This document shows positions 11,756 to 20,702 of a DNA stretch of 64,000 nt, in pieces. The notes under the pieces were generated by a model. The model was not told the origin of the DNA, did not search any database, and saw only the letters and a program-made list of their open reading frames with translations. How positions within the stretch are numbered: the first letter of the stretch is position 1; each line of letters begins with the position of its first letter. The DNA is taken from positions 248,001-312,000 of the forward strand of contig CAWFXQ010000008.1 in NCBI GenBank assembly GCA_963819845.1. The letters run 5' to 3'. Source of the DNA: DATAGF01 sp963819845 (GTDB lineage Bacteria > Actinomycetota > Thermoleophilia > Miltoncostaeales > Miltoncostaeaceae). The position numbers were made by a program, and so were the translations under genes.

Positions 11756-12811
11756 CTACAGGGCGCCCGCGGCGGGGGCGGGCCCCGCCCCGGTGGGCAC
11801 GGGCTCGCCGCCGTTGACGCGGGCGCCCGGGGCGATGACCGCTCGGTCGCCCACCACCGCGCCCGGCCCCAGGGCCGCGCCGGCGCCGACGGTGACGCCC
11901 TCGCCGACGATCGCCCCGCGCAGCTCGGCGTCGGGCCCCACCCGCGTCTCCGGGCCCACGATGCTGCCCTCCACGCGGGCACCGGCGCCGATGCGCGCTC
12001 CGGCGCCCACGCTCGACAGGCCCCCGACGCGCGCGGCCGGGTGCGCCTCGGCCCCCGGGCCGAGGTAGGCGTCGCCGGTCGGCGACTCGGTGCGCACCGC
12101 GCCGCTCAGCACGTCATGGGAGGCGGCGAGGTAGGAGGCGGGCGTGCCGATGTCGCGCCAGTAGGCGTCGCTGGGGAACCCGTAGAGCGTCCCGGTTTCC
12201 GCCAGCAGCGGGAACACCTCGCGCTCGATGGAGCATGCCCGGCCGGCCGGGATGCGCCCCAGCGCAGACGGCTCCAGCAGGTAGGTGCCGGCGTTGATGC
12301 GGTACGGCTCGCCCGGGCGCAGCTGCTCGGGCGCCGGCTTCTCCACGAAGGCCTCCACCGAGAGGTCGTCGTAGAGGCGCACCAGCCCGAAGGCGCTGGG
12401 GTCCTCGACCGGCGTGAGCACGACGGTGCCCTCGCCGCCGGCGCAGCGGTGCGCCGCCGCCACCGCCTCGAGGTCGAGGTCGGTGAGGATGTCGCCGTTC
12501 AGCACCAGGAAGGGCGTCCCGTCGAGGAGTCCCTCCGCGTTCTTGATCGCCCCGGCCGTGCCCAGCGGCTCGGGATCGACCACGTAGCGCAGCCGGACGC
12601 CGGCCGAGGCCCCGTCGCCGAAGTGCGCGCGCAGGGCGTCGGGCCGGTAGCCGCACGAGAAGATCACGTCCGTCACCCCGTGGCGGCGCAGCAGGTCGAG
12701 CTGGTGGGCGACGAAGGGCCGGTCAACCAGCGGCATCATCGGCTTCGGCCGCGTGTCGGTCAGTGGCCGCAACCGGGTGCCCGCGCCGCCCACCAGGACG
12801 ACGGCCTGCAT
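11756..12811 (-). CDS. Sugar-phosphate nucleotidyltransferase (mannose-1-phosphate guanylyltransferase type)
   Basis: The 351 residues start with the nucleotide-binding motif GGAGTRLRPLT and the KPMMPLVDRP loop, have the metal-binding Asp in LNGDILTD and the VEKP motif, and end in a left-handed beta-helix with repeated hexapeptides (about residues 255-335). This is the layout of NDP-sugar synthases such as GDP-mannose pyrophosphorylase. The next gene makes mannose phosphate precursors, which favours mannose 1-phosphate, but glucose 1-phosphate cannot be excluded. Confidence 0.88.
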   Translation of the reverse strand: MQAVVLVGGAGTRLRPLTDTRPKPMMPLVDRPFVAHQLDLLRRHGVTDVIFSCGYRPDALRAHFGDGASAGVRLRYVVDPEPLGTAGAIKNAEGLLDGTPFLVLNGDILTDLDLEAVAAAHRCAGGEGTVVLTPVEDPSAFGLVRLYDDLSVEAFVEKPAPEQLRPGEPYRINAGTYLLEPSALGRIPAGRACSIEREVFPLLAETGTLYGFPSDAYWRDIGTPASYLAASHDVLSGAVRTESPTGDAYLGPGAEAHPAARVGGLSSVGAGARIGAGARVEGSIVGPETRVGPDAELRGAIVGEGVTVGAGAALGPGAVVGDRAVIAPGARVNGGEPVPTGAGPAPAAGAL

Positions 12812-12824
12812 CAGCGCCGTCGTC

Positions 12825-14162
12825 TCATGACGGGCTGCGCCCGATGCCCTCGAACGTGTACCCCGCCGCGGCCATCGTGTCGGGGTCGAGGGCGTTGCGC
12901 CCGTCGATCAGCACCGGCGAGCGCATGGTCGGGCGCAGCGCCGCCCAGTCGAGGCCGACGATCGCCTCCCACTCGGTCACCAGCACGGCGGCGTCGGCGT
13001 CGCGCACCGCGTCCTCGGCGCTCGCGCGCATGGTCACCCCGTGCAGCCGGTCGCCGCCGTCGACCACGGGGTCGTAGGCGACCACCTCGGCGCCCTCGGC
13101 CAGCAGCCGGGCGGCCAGCACGAGGCTGGAGGCCTCGCGCATGTCGTCGGTCTCGGGCTTGAAGGCCAGGCCCAGCAGGGCGACCCGCTTGCCCTCGAGC
13201 GACCCCAGGTGCTTCTTCAGCTTCCCGATGACGCGGCGCTTCTGGAGCTCGTTGACCTCGATCACCGAGGTGAGCAGCTGGAAGTGGTAGCCCGAGTTGC
13301 CGGCGAGCTGCTTCAGGGCGGCGACGTCCTTCGGGAAGCATGAACCACCAAATCCAATTCCTGCCCGCAGGAACGACTTCCCGATGCGCGCGTCGAGGCC
13401 CATGCCGTGCGCGACCACCGCGACGTCGGCGCCGACCTCCTCGCAGACGTTGGCGATCTCGTTGATGAAGCTGATCTTGGTGGCGAGGAAGGCGTTGGAG
13501 GCGTACTTGACCATCTCGGCCGAGGCCACGGTGGTGCGGACCACCGGGCAGCCCAGGGACGCGTAGAGCGACTCGACGCGGTCGCCGTGGACGGGGTCGA
13601 AGGCCCCCACGACCACCCGGTCGGGGTGGAGGAAGTCCTCGATCGCGGCGCCCTCCTTGAGGAACTCGGGGTTCGAGCAGTAGCCGACGTCGGCGAGCCC
13701 GCGGGCGTCGAGCTCGGCCCGCACCCGCTCTCCCGTGCCGACCGGCACGGTGCTCTTCATGACGAGGATGTGGCGCGGGTCCGCCCCCACCTTCTCCAGC
13801 TCGTCGACGACGCCCATCACCCGCGACAGGTCGGCGTCGCCCGAGTAGGTCGGCGGGGTGTCGACCGCGATGAAGACGATGTCGGAGCGGGTGAGCAGGC
13901 GCTCCAGCGAGAGGGTGTAGGTCAGCCGCTCGGAGTGCTCGGCCATCAGCTCCGCGAGACCCGGCTCGTAGATCGGCACCTGGCCGTCGTTGAGCGCGGC
14001 CACCTTGGTGGCGTCGATGTCGCGCAGCGTCACATGGAAGCCCATCGAGGCGAGGCAGACGCCGGTGACCAGGCCGACGTAGCCCGCCCCGATGACGCCC
14101 ACCCGCTCGCGCGCCTCGCCCTCGCCCGGCGGCGCCGGCCCCTCCGGCCCCTCGTCGCTCAC
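12825..14162 (-). CDS. ugd: UDP-glucose 6-dehydrogenase
   Basis: This enzyme oxidises UDP-glucose to UDP-glucuronate with two NAD. The NAD-binding motif is GVIGAGYVGLVTG (about residues 22-34), the catalytic Cys lies in FGGSCFPKD (about 275), and KYASNAFLATKISF and FKPETDDMREA are conserved. The length of 445 residues is usual. Its start overlaps the LCP gene stop by four bases. The product suits an acidic capsule or wall polymer. Confidence 0.96.
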   Translation of the reverse strand: MSDEGPEGPAPPGEGEARERVGVIGAGYVGLVTGVCLASMGFHVTLRDIDATKVAALNDGQVPIYEPGLAELMAEHSERLTYTLSLERLLTRSDIVFIAVDTPPTYSGDADLSRVMGVVDELEKVGADPRHILVMKSTVPVGTGERVRAELDARGLADVGYCSNPEFLKEGAAIEDFLHPDRVVVGAFDPVHGDRVESLYASLGCPVVRTTVASAEMVKYASNAFLATKISFINEIANVCEEVGADVAVVAHGMGLDARIGKSFLRAGIGFGGSCFPKDVAALKQLAGNSGYHFQLLTSVIEVNELQKRRVIGKLKKHLGSLEGKRVALLGLAFKPETDDMREASSLVLAARLLAEGAEVVAYDPVVDGGDRLHGVTMRASAEDAVRDADAAVLVTEWEAIVGLDWAALRPTMRSPVLIDGRNALDPDTMAAAGYTFEGIGRSPS

Positions 14163-15985
14163 GGCGTGGAGCCTTCGAGCTCCACCGTGATGGCGGTGTC
14201 GGTGCGCCCCTTCTTCAGCTTGGCGCGGTTCAGCGGGCGCATGGACTTGGCGATCTCCTCGATGGTCTTGGCGCTCAGGTCGTTCGCGAGCGTGTTGGAG
14301 ACCCAGTAGGTCACCCCGCCCACCGTGAACGCGAGCCGCTGGAGGTTGCGGCCGTCATAGTAGGTGAGGTATTCCCGGCCCCCGCTGGTGTAGGAGCCGG
14401 TCTGGCCCTCCAGGATCGACACGTCCTTCTTGGAGGTCATCATGATCCCCCAGTACTTGCCGTACCCCGCCTGAAGAACCAGTTTCACGGCGGGCGGGCC
14501 GCTGTTGCCGTTGACCCGGTAGGCCCGCACGATCTTCACGCTCGAGCCGGTCGCGACCTTCATGGGCACCATGACCTTCAGCCCGAGCGCGCGCTGCGCC
14601 CGGCGCAGCGGGTCGACCAGGCTCGTGGTGTCAACCGTGTCGGCCGGCGGGCGCACCTCGGGCTTGGGCGCCGGCTTGAGCCGCCCGTCCCAGTCGCGGC
14701 CCGCCACCACGACGACCTCGTTGCCGTTCGCGTCCGCCTCGCTCAGGGGCGCGGTGCTCGCGCCCGAGCCGAGCATGCCCTTGATCTTGCGGGCGGGCCC
14801 GCGGAAGCCGTCGGCGTAGTAGACGACGCTGCCGTCGTAGGTGAACTCGTCGGCGTTGCCCCCGGCCCGCGCGTTGTAGCGGCGCTCGCGCAGCGCGTCG
14901 GCCAGGTCCTCGGCCGCCAGCACCCGGCCGCTGCCGTTGTGCACCGTCACGTCGACGGTCGCAGGGTCGATCGGCTTCTCCGCCTCCTGCCCCTCCTCGA
15001 ACTCCGGGTTCTTCCACTCGGCGACCTTGGTGCGGATCTCCTGCGAGGAGGCCTCCTCGACCGCCGCCCCGTTGATGAGGTTGCCGCTCCCCTGGATCCT
15101 CACCCGCGCGATCTTCTCGTCGGGGGTGGTGAGCGCGAGCTCCAGCAGGCTGAGGAACCGCCGCGGGTTGGTGATGCTCATCTCGATGTTCTTGTCGAAG
15201 ATATTGCGGAAGCTCGTGATGTTGGTGAGGTTCCCCGCGTCCTTCGTCTGGCGCTTCAGCTCCGACAGGAACTGCTGCTGGCGCGCGATGCGCGCGTAGT
15301 CCGAGTCGGTGTGGCGGTAGCGCACGTACGCCAGCGCGTCGGTGCCGTTGAGCCGCTGGAAGCCCGGCTGGAGGTCGATGTCCGCGTAGTTGGTCGCCGC
15401 CGTGCCGACGTTCTCGTTGAAGTAGCGGCGGTCAACGTCGAGGTAGACGCCCCCCACCTGGTCGACGAGCTTGGCGAAGCCCGTGAAGTCGACGATCACG
15501 TACTCGTTCACGGGCTCGCCGGTGAGGGTCTCGACGGTCTTGATGGTGGTCGCCGCGCCGTGCGAGTAGGCGCTGTTGATCTTCCCCGAGCCGACGTCCG
15601 GGATGCTCACCAGCAGGTCGCGGGGGAAGCTCAGCATCGAGATGAAGCCGCGCTTGTTGTCCATCCGCACGAGGATCAGCGTGTCGCTGCGCCCCGGGTC
15701 GCCCAGCTCCGGGCGGGTGTCGGAGCCGATCAGCAGCACGTTGACCGGCTCGCCCGGCAGCACCGCGCGCGTCGCGCGCCGGGCCGCCTTGGCCTCGGGG
15801 GTGTTGGGCGCCGCCGCCTCGAGCGTGTCGTCGAGGTAGATGTAGCTGCCCGCCGAGATGGCGACGACGAGGCCCAGGATCCCCCAGAGCGACCAGCCGA
15901 CCATCGAGACCCACAGCCGGCGGCGGCGCGGCACGCGCCAGTAGCGCGCGCCCTGGTGCGGCGGCCGGCGGTCCTTGCGGGGCAT
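14159..15985 (-). CDS. LytR-CpsA-Psr family glycopolymer ligase with LytR_C domain
   Basis: LCP proteins transfer lipid-linked wall polymers to peptidoglycan. The 608 residues have a cytoplasmic start, one membrane anchor (about residues 25-48), and the LCP domain with GSDTRPELGDPGRSDTL, SFPRDLLV and ALAYVRYRHTDSDYAR, whose Arg and Asp residues bind the polyprenyl pyrophosphate. A LytR_C domain follows at about 350-430, then about 150 residues I do not recognise. It overlaps the M20 gene as TGATG and ugd by four bases. Its partner enzymes in this operon make sugar nucleotides. Confidence 0.93.
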   Translation of the reverse strand: MPRKDRRPPHQGARYWRVPRRRRLWVSMVGWSLWGILGLVVAISAGSYIYLDDTLEAAAPNTPEAKAARRATRAVLPGEPVNVLLIGSDTRPELGDPGRSDTLILVRMDNKRGFISMLSFPRDLLVSIPDVGSGKINSAYSHGAATTIKTVETLTGEPVNEYVIVDFTGFAKLVDQVGGVYLDVDRRYFNENVGTAATNYADIDLQPGFQRLNGTDALAYVRYRHTDSDYARIARQQQFLSELKRQTKDAGNLTNITSFRNIFDKNIEMSITNPRRFLSLLELALTTPDEKIARVRIQGSGNLINGAAVEEASSQEIRTKVAEWKNPEFEEGQEAEKPIDPATVDVTVHNGSGRVLAAEDLADALRERRYNARAGGNADEFTYDGSVVYYADGFRGPARKIKGMLGSGASTAPLSEADANGNEVVVVAGRDWDGRLKPAPKPEVRPPADTVDTTSLVDPLRRAQRALGLKVMVPMKVATGSSVKIVRAYRVNGNSGPPAVKLVLQAGYGKYWGIMMTSKKDVSILEGQTGSYTSGGREYLTYYDGRNLQRLAFTVGGVTYWVSNTLANDLSAKTIEEIAKSMRPLNRAKLKKGRTDTAITVELEGSTP

Positions 15986-17094
15986 CAGATTCCAGCCCCC
16001 GCGTCGCGGGCGGGCGCGGCCGACGTCTGGGCCACCGACCGGGCGAACTCCACCAGCGCGCGCCGGTAGGGGGGCAGGCTCTCGATCTCGACGTACTCCT
16101 CGGGCCCGTGGTGGCCGCCCCCGCGAGGGCCGAACTCGACGGCGGGCACCCCCACCTCCAGGAACGCCACGGCGTCCGAGGCGCCGTCGCGCCCGACCGA
16201 CGCGCTGGAGGGCTCCTGGCGGCCGGCGGCCTCGAGCAGGGCGCGCACGAAGGGGTGGTCGGCCGGCACGTCGGCGGGCGGCCGCATCAGCAGGACCTCC
16301 ACGCCGGCTCGGGGGTCGAGCGACCGGATCTGGGCCAGGACCCCCTCGGGCGACTGGCCCGGCAGGTAGCGCACGTCCACGTCCATGCGGCAGGCGTCGG
16401 GCACCTTGTTCACGGCGTCGCCGCCCTGGATGCGGCCCAGGTTGATCGACGGGCGCTCGAACAGCGGGGCGGACTCGGCGGCGAAGGGGAGGGTCTCGAT
16501 GCGGCGGAAGAGGTCAACGGCGCGCAGGACCGCATTGTCGCCCAGCCAGGGCGTGGCGCCGTGGGCGGCGGTTCCGCCCACGTCGATGCGCACCATCAGG
16601 ACGCCCTTCGCCTGCACGCCGACGTGCATGTCGGTGGGCTCACCGCAGACCACGAAGTCCGCGCGCAATCCGTCGCGCACCAGCATCTCCGTACAGTTCT
16701 CCCCCGGATCGGCGCGTTCCTCGTCGGGCACCACGACCAGCTCGACCTCGACCCCCTCGATGTCGCCCGCCAGGTCGGCCACCGCGAGCATCATGGCGGC
16801 GAGCGCGGACTTCATGTCGTAGGCGCCGCGGCCGATCAGGCGGCCGCCCTCCACCCGGGGCGAGAACTGCTCGGGGTGGCCGGGCACGACGTCGAGGTGG
16901 CCGTGCAGCACCAGCCGGGTCGCTCCGGATCCCACCCGCGCCACCAGGCACCGCCGGCCAGCCGTCTCCATCTGCTCCACGGCGGCCCCGCGGGCCTCGA
17001 GCCAGCCCGCGACGAAGTCCGTGGCGAGGCCGATCCCCGATCGGCGCGACGTGTCGTAGCCGATCAGCCGCTCGGCCAGGAGTACCTCGTCCAC
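15985..17094 (-). CDS. M20 family metallopeptidase (ArgE/DapE/CPG2 type)
   Basis: These enzymes hydrolyse an amide or peptide bond with two zinc ions. The 369 residues show metal ligands in HGHLDVVP and GRGAYDMKS, the catalytic Glu in PDEER, and the dimerisation domain with TAAHGATPW. The substrate (acetylornithine, succinyl-diaminopimelate or a dipeptide) cannot be decided. The GTG start at 17094 has no ribosome binding site but has TATCCT six bases before it, a leaderless arrangement. It is first gene of the LCP-ugd-polysaccharide operon. Confidence 0.9.
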   Translation of the reverse strand: MDEVLLAERLIGYDTSRRSGIGLATDFVAGWLEARGAAVEQMETAGRRCLVARVGSGATRLVLHGHLDVVPGHPEQFSPRVEGGRLIGRGAYDMKSALAAMMLAVADLAGDIEGVEVELVVVPDEERADPGENCTEMLVRDGLRADFVVCGEPTDMHVGVQAKGVLMVRIDVGGTAAHGATPWLGDNAVLRAVDLFRRIETLPFAAESAPLFERPSINLGRIQGGDAVNKVPDACRMDVDVRYLPGQSPEGVLAQIRSLDPRAGVEVLLMRPPADVPADHPFVRALLEAAGRQEPSSASVGRDGASDAVAFLEVGVPAVEFGPRGGGHHGPEEYVEIESLPPYRRALVEFARSVAQTSAAPARDAGAGI

Positions 17095-17100
17095 CGCAGG

Positions 17101-17106
17101 AGGATA
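17101..17106 (-). promoter_or_regulatory. Leaderless -10 box for the M20-LCP-ugd operon
   Basis: TATCCT on the minus strand is six bases before the GTG at 17094. The position puts the transcription start on the start codon. Confidence 0.55.
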
Positions 17107-17151
17107 CCCGAGCGTTGACCCCGCGCCGGCCGCCCGGCCCGCGGGCCGCTC

Positions 17152-17157
17152 TACCCT
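17152..17157 (+). promoter_or_regulatory. Leaderless -10 box for a small plus-strand ORF
   Basis: TACCCT is exactly six bases before the GTG at 17164, the same layout as the divergent promoter at 17101-17106. Confidence 0.4.
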
Positions 17158-17163
17158 CGATCG

Positions 17164-17316
17164 GTGATCGCGCCACCGGTCGGCGCCCTCCTCCTGCTCG
17201 GCGCCGGCCGCCGCACCCGCGTGATGCGGGTGCCCGCCGCCGATCACTTCGTCTCCGTCAACGGCCGCGTGCCCGAGGCCACGCTCGACGCGATCGCGGG
17301 GTTCGCCCGCGGCTGA
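17164..17316 (+). CDS. Possible small leaderless protein, 50 residues
   Basis: From GTG 17164 a frame codes a hydrophobic segment (about residues 5-14) followed by RRTRVMRVPAADHFVSVNG and a helical end. I do not recognise it. Support comes from the -10 box placed six bases before the GTG. Against it, the last 73 bases overlap the 3' end of the MFS gene on the other strand, and the region is too short for codon statistics. It could also be a relic. Confidence 0.3.
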   Translation: MIAPPVGALLLLGAGRRTRVMRVPAADHFVSVNGRVPEATLDAIAGFARG

Positions 17317-18500
17317 CCGTCGATCTCCTCGACGGGGTTGCGCAGGCTCCACGCGCCCCAGGCGGCCAGCAGGGCCGCGCAGCCGAGCAGCGTCGCCACG
17401 ATGCCCGCTCGCTCGGCGACGGCGCCGGCCAGGGTCGCGCCGACGGCGATCGGGCCGATCACCGAGAGCTGGTAGAGCCCGAGCATCCGGCCCAGCAGCG
17501 GCCGCGGCGACCGGAGCTGGATCGCGGTGTTGGTGGCCGCGAACATCCAGATCCAGAACGCCCCGCTGAAGGCCATCCCGAGCAGGCCGAGCCACAGCCA
17601 GGGCGTGACGGCCACGACGGCCAGGCCGGCCGAGAAGGTCAGCGTGGCGATCGGCAGGGCGCGGTGGCGCGGCAGGCCGCCGCGGTGCAGGCGCTCGAGC
17701 AGCCACGCGCCGAGCAGCGCCCCGCCGCCCATGGCGCCCAGCAGCAGGCCCAGCCCCTCGGGCCCGGCGTCGAGGCGGTCGGCGACCACCGGCGCGAGCT
17801 CCTGGATGGGCGAGGCGAGCGCGGTGAAGATCGCCATCCCGATCAGCAGGCGCCGCATGCCGTCGTCGCCGGCGGCGTAGGCCAGCGCCTGGCGCATGCC
17901 GACGCCCTCGCGCGGGGCGGCGGCGCGGCCCGCCGGGATGCGCAGCAGCACGAGAACCAGGGCGAGGAACGAGACAGCGTTCAGCGCGAAGCAGGCGGTG
18001 GCGCCGAACAGCGCCAGCGTCGCGCCGCCGATCGCCGGGCCGGCCAGGCGCGCCACGTTGATGCCGGCGGCGTTGAGGCTCACGGCCTGCGACAGCCGGG
18101 GCGCCGGCACCAGCGCGGGGATTAGCGCCAGCATCGCCGGCAGCCCGAGCGCGAAGCCCACCCCGACCAGGAAGGTGAACGCGTAGATCGACCAGACCTC
18201 GGCGCCCGCGATCGCGGTGATCAGCGCCAGGGCGCCCGCCGCGGCCGCCTGGAGAACGAACGTCCAGATTCCCACCGAGCGGCGGTCGAAGCGGTCGGCG
18301 AGCTGGCCGGCGACGGTCGAGAGCACGATCGCCGGCGCCCGGGTGACGAGCGCCAGCGCCCCGACCGCCGCCGGGCTGTCGGTGAGCTGCAGGATCAGCC
18401 ACCCGCTCGCGACGATCTGCAGCCACGAACCGGCGTTCGACGCCAGGCTGGCCAGCCAGACGTCCCGGAACGCCCGGTATCTCAGGACCTCGGGGACCAC
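17244..18500 (-). CDS. MFS exporter (MFS_3 / EntS-like)
   Basis: The 418 residues hold about 11-12 membrane segments and the family motif GQLADRFDRRSV between segments 2 and 3. The N-terminus YRAFRDVWLASLASNAGSW is typical of the MFS_3 group, which includes enterobactin exporter EntS and macrolide exporters. The substrate is unknown. The start is GTG 18500. It stands between the small ORF and the two-component system with no coupling to either. Confidence 0.88.
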   Translation of the reverse strand: MVPEVLRYRAFRDVWLASLASNAGSWLQIVASGWLILQLTDSPAAVGALALVTRAPAIVLSTVAGQLADRFDRRSVGIWTFVLQAAAAGALALITAIAGAEVWSIYAFTFLVGVGFALGLPAMLALIPALVPAPRLSQAVSLNAAGINVARLAGPAIGGATLALFGATACFALNAVSFLALVLVLLRIPAGRAAAPREGVGMRQALAYAAGDDGMRRLLIGMAIFTALASPIQELAPVVADRLDAGPEGLGLLLGAMGGGALLGAWLLERLHRGGLPRHRALPIATLTFSAGLAVVAVTPWLWLGLLGMAFSGAFWIWMFAATNTAIQLRSPRPLLGRMLGLYQLSVIGPIAVGATLAGAVAERAGIVATLLGCAALLAAWGAWSLRNPVEEIDGQPRANPAIASSVASGTRPLTETK

Positions 18501-18539
18501 CCCGGGAGTATGGCGGCGCCCGGCCGGGGCTCGCGGTCC

Positions 18540-19901
18540 TCAGCCCTCGGGCAGCCGGATGACGGCCGCCGTGCCGGCGGCGGTGAACTCGATGTGAGCG
18601 TCGCCGCCGTGGCCGCGGGCGACGGCGCGGACGATCGCCAGGCCCAGCCCGGCGCCCGGGCCCCCGGGGGACGCGCCCCGGGAGAAGCGGCCGAAGACCT
18701 CCTCCGCCTCGCCGGGCGCCACCCCCGCTCCGGAGTCCTCGACCGCCAGCTCGACGGCGCCGTCGTGGCGGCGGGCGCGGACGACCACCGGCCCCTCGCC
18801 GTGGCGCAGCGCGTTGTCGACGAGGTTGGCCAGGGCCTGTTCGATGCGGAGGCGGTCGGCGTCGAAGGTCAGGGCGGGATCGGCCGCCACCTCGATCGAG
18901 CGGTGCGCGGTCGCGGCCTGGGCGGCGAAGCGCGCGGCCACCGCCCCGAGGAGGTCGGGCGCCGACAGCCGCTCGCGGTGGATGGGCATGCGCCCGTCAT
19001 CGAGGCGGGCCAGCACGAGCAGGTCGTCGGCGAGGCGCGCCAGGCGCCCGGCCTCCTCGCGGGCCGAGACGAGGGCGGCGCGCAGCTCGGCGTCGGAGCG
19101 GTCGCCGGCGAGCGCGAGGTCGATCTCGGCGGTGAGGATGGCCACGGGCGTGCGCAGCTCGTGGCCGGCGTCGGCGACGAAGGCCCGCTCGCGTGCGAGC
19201 GCGGCGTCCGTGCGCTCCAGCATCGCGTTGAGCGTCTCGCCCAGGCGCCGCAGCTCGTCGCGCGCGTCGGGCAGGGGCAGGCGCTCGCCCGTCCGCGCGC
19301 CGGAGATCTCGCCCGCCCGGGCCCTCATGGCCTCGACGGGCCGCAGCGCCATCGCCGCGAGCAGGTAGCCGAGAAGCGACGCCGCCAGCAGGGCGAGCGG
19401 CCCCGCGACCAGCAGCAGCCCCGTGAGGCCGGCGACGGCCTCGTCGCGGTCGTCCAGCGAGGCCGCCACGACGAGGATCCTCCCGTCCTCGCCGACAGGG
19501 CGCCCGAGCAGCCGGACCGGCCCCTCGGCGGCCGGGGCGGAGCCGCGGTCGACCGTCGCCGACCCGGCCGCGGCGCGGCGGCGCTCCTCGGCGTCCAGGA
19601 GCGGCGCCCGGGCCAGCGGGGACGAGGCGTCCACGACCCGCCCGCGCGCGTCGATCACCTGGGCGAAGCCCTCCTCCAGGTCCGACAGGCGGCGCCCGGT
19701 GGGCCCGGCCAGGCTCCCGCCCCCCTGGCCCACCAGCGCGGCGAGCTCGTCGGCGCGCGTGCGCAGCGAGGTGTCGATGCCGTCGTCGAGCTCGCTCTGG
19801 AGGCTGCTCCGCAGGAAGACCGCGACGACCGCCAGCACCAGCGCCATCGCCAGGGCGAAGGCCAGCGTGAGGCGCCAGCGGACCGGCAGGCGGCGGATCA
19901 C
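18540..19901 (-). CDS. Sensor histidine kinase (OmpR-system partner)
   Basis: The 453 residues have a first membrane segment at about 12-30, an extracellular sensor of about 125 residues, a second segment at about 160-182, a HAMP linker, the phospho-acceptor His in FVADAGHELRTP (about 247), and the ATPase domain with NLVDNALRHG, DSGAGV and GAGLGLAIVRA. The GTG start overlaps the regulator stop as GTGA, so the pair is co-translated. The signal is unknown; PepSY-type proteins encoded next to such kinases often modulate them. Confidence 0.93.
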   Translation of the reverse strand: MIRRLPVRWRLTLAFALAMALVLAVVAVFLRSSLQSELDDGIDTSLRTRADELAALVGQGGGSLAGPTGRRLSDLEEGFAQVIDARGRVVDASSPLARAPLLDAEERRRAAAGSATVDRGSAPAAEGPVRLLGRPVGEDGRILVVAASLDDRDEAVAGLTGLLLVAGPLALLAASLLGYLLAAMALRPVEAMRARAGEISGARTGERLPLPDARDELRRLGETLNAMLERTDAALARERAFVADAGHELRTPVAILTAEIDLALAGDRSDAELRAALVSAREEAGRLARLADDLLVLARLDDGRMPIHRERLSAPDLLGAVAARFAAQAATAHRSIEVAADPALTFDADRLRIEQALANLVDNALRHGEGPVVVRARRHDGAVELAVEDSGAGVAPGEAEEVFGRFSRGASPGGPGAGLGLAIVRAVARGHGGDAHIEFTAAGTAAVIRLPEG

Positions 19902-20575
19902 GCGTCCCCGGCGCGGAGGCGGTAGCCGCCGCCGCGGACCGTCTCGATGTCGCGGCGGCCGAAGGGCCGGTCGACCTTGTTGCGCAGGTAGCCGACGTAG
20001 ACCGCGACGACGTTCGACCGGTTCTCGTACTCGGTGTCCCAGCCGGCCTCGAGCAACGCCAGCCGGCTCAGCACCTCCCCGGGCCTCCTCATGAAGGCCT
20101 CGAGCAGCGCCAGCTCGGTGGCCGAGAGGGCGATCTCGGTCTCGCCCCGCCAGACGCGCCGGGCCGCCGGGTCGAGCCGCAGGTCGCCCACCTGCAGCAC
20201 CGCGGGGCGCTCCCGGGGCCCGCGCCGGGCCAGCGCCCGCAGTCGCGCCCCCAGCTCGGCGAGGTCGAACGGCTTGACCATGTAGTCGTCAGCGCCTCCG
20301 TCGAGGCCGGCGACCCGGTCCTCCACCTCGCCGCGGGCGGTCAGCATCAGCACCGGGGTCCAGACCGCGGCCTCCCGCAGGCGGCGGCAGGTCTCGAAGC
20401 CGTCGATGCCGGGCAGCATCACATCGAGCACGATCGCGTCGAAGCGCGTGGCCGCCGCCATCCAGAGCGCGTCCTCGCCGCGATCCGTCACGTCGGCGAC
20501 GGCCCCCTGCTCGGACAGGCCGCGGCGCAGCAGGGCCGCCATCTTGGGCTCGTCCTCCACGATCAGCACGCGCAC
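19898..20575 (-). CDS. OmpR/PhoB-family response regulator
   Basis: The 225 residues comprise a receiver domain (VLIVEDEP, phospho-Asp in AIVLDVMLPGIDG near residue 51, Lys in YMVKPF) and a winged-helix DNA-binding domain ending DIETVRGGGYRLR. I chose GTG 20575 because GGAGG stands five bases before it. A symmetrical set of TGAGA/TCTCA sites in the upstream gap is the likely binding site. Confidence 0.94.
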   Translation of the reverse strand: MRVLIVEDEPKMAALLRRGLSEQGAVADVTDRGEDALWMAAATRFDAIVLDVMLPGIDGFETCRRLREAAVWTPVLMLTARGEVEDRVAGLDGGADDYMVKPFDLAELGARLRALARRGPRERPAVLQVGDLRLDPAARRVWRGETEIALSATELALLEAFMRRPGEVLSRLALLEAGWDTEYENRSNVVAVYVGYLRNKVDRPFGRRDIETVRGGGYRLRAGDA

Positions 20576-20622
20576 CGCATCCTCCGCTCCGCGCCGGCCC
20601 CCGGACGCTGGCGCATCCCCGA

Positions 20623-20661
20623 TGAGAGCGCGGTGAGACGAGCCTCTCACCTCCCTCTCAC
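20623..20661. promoter_or_regulatory. Four-half-site operator between the response regulator and PepSY genes
   Basis: TGAGA occurs at 20623 and 20634 and its complement TCTCA at 20645 and 20656. All four begin exactly 11 bases apart, with the first pair facing the second pair. OmpR-family regulators bind head-to-tail half-sites about 10-11 bases apart, so this is a good candidate site for the adjacent regulator controlling both divergent genes. Confidence 0.6.
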
Positions 20662-20702
20662 GTCCGCCGCGCTTTCCTCGGTGCCCACACGAAGGAGGCA
20701 CG

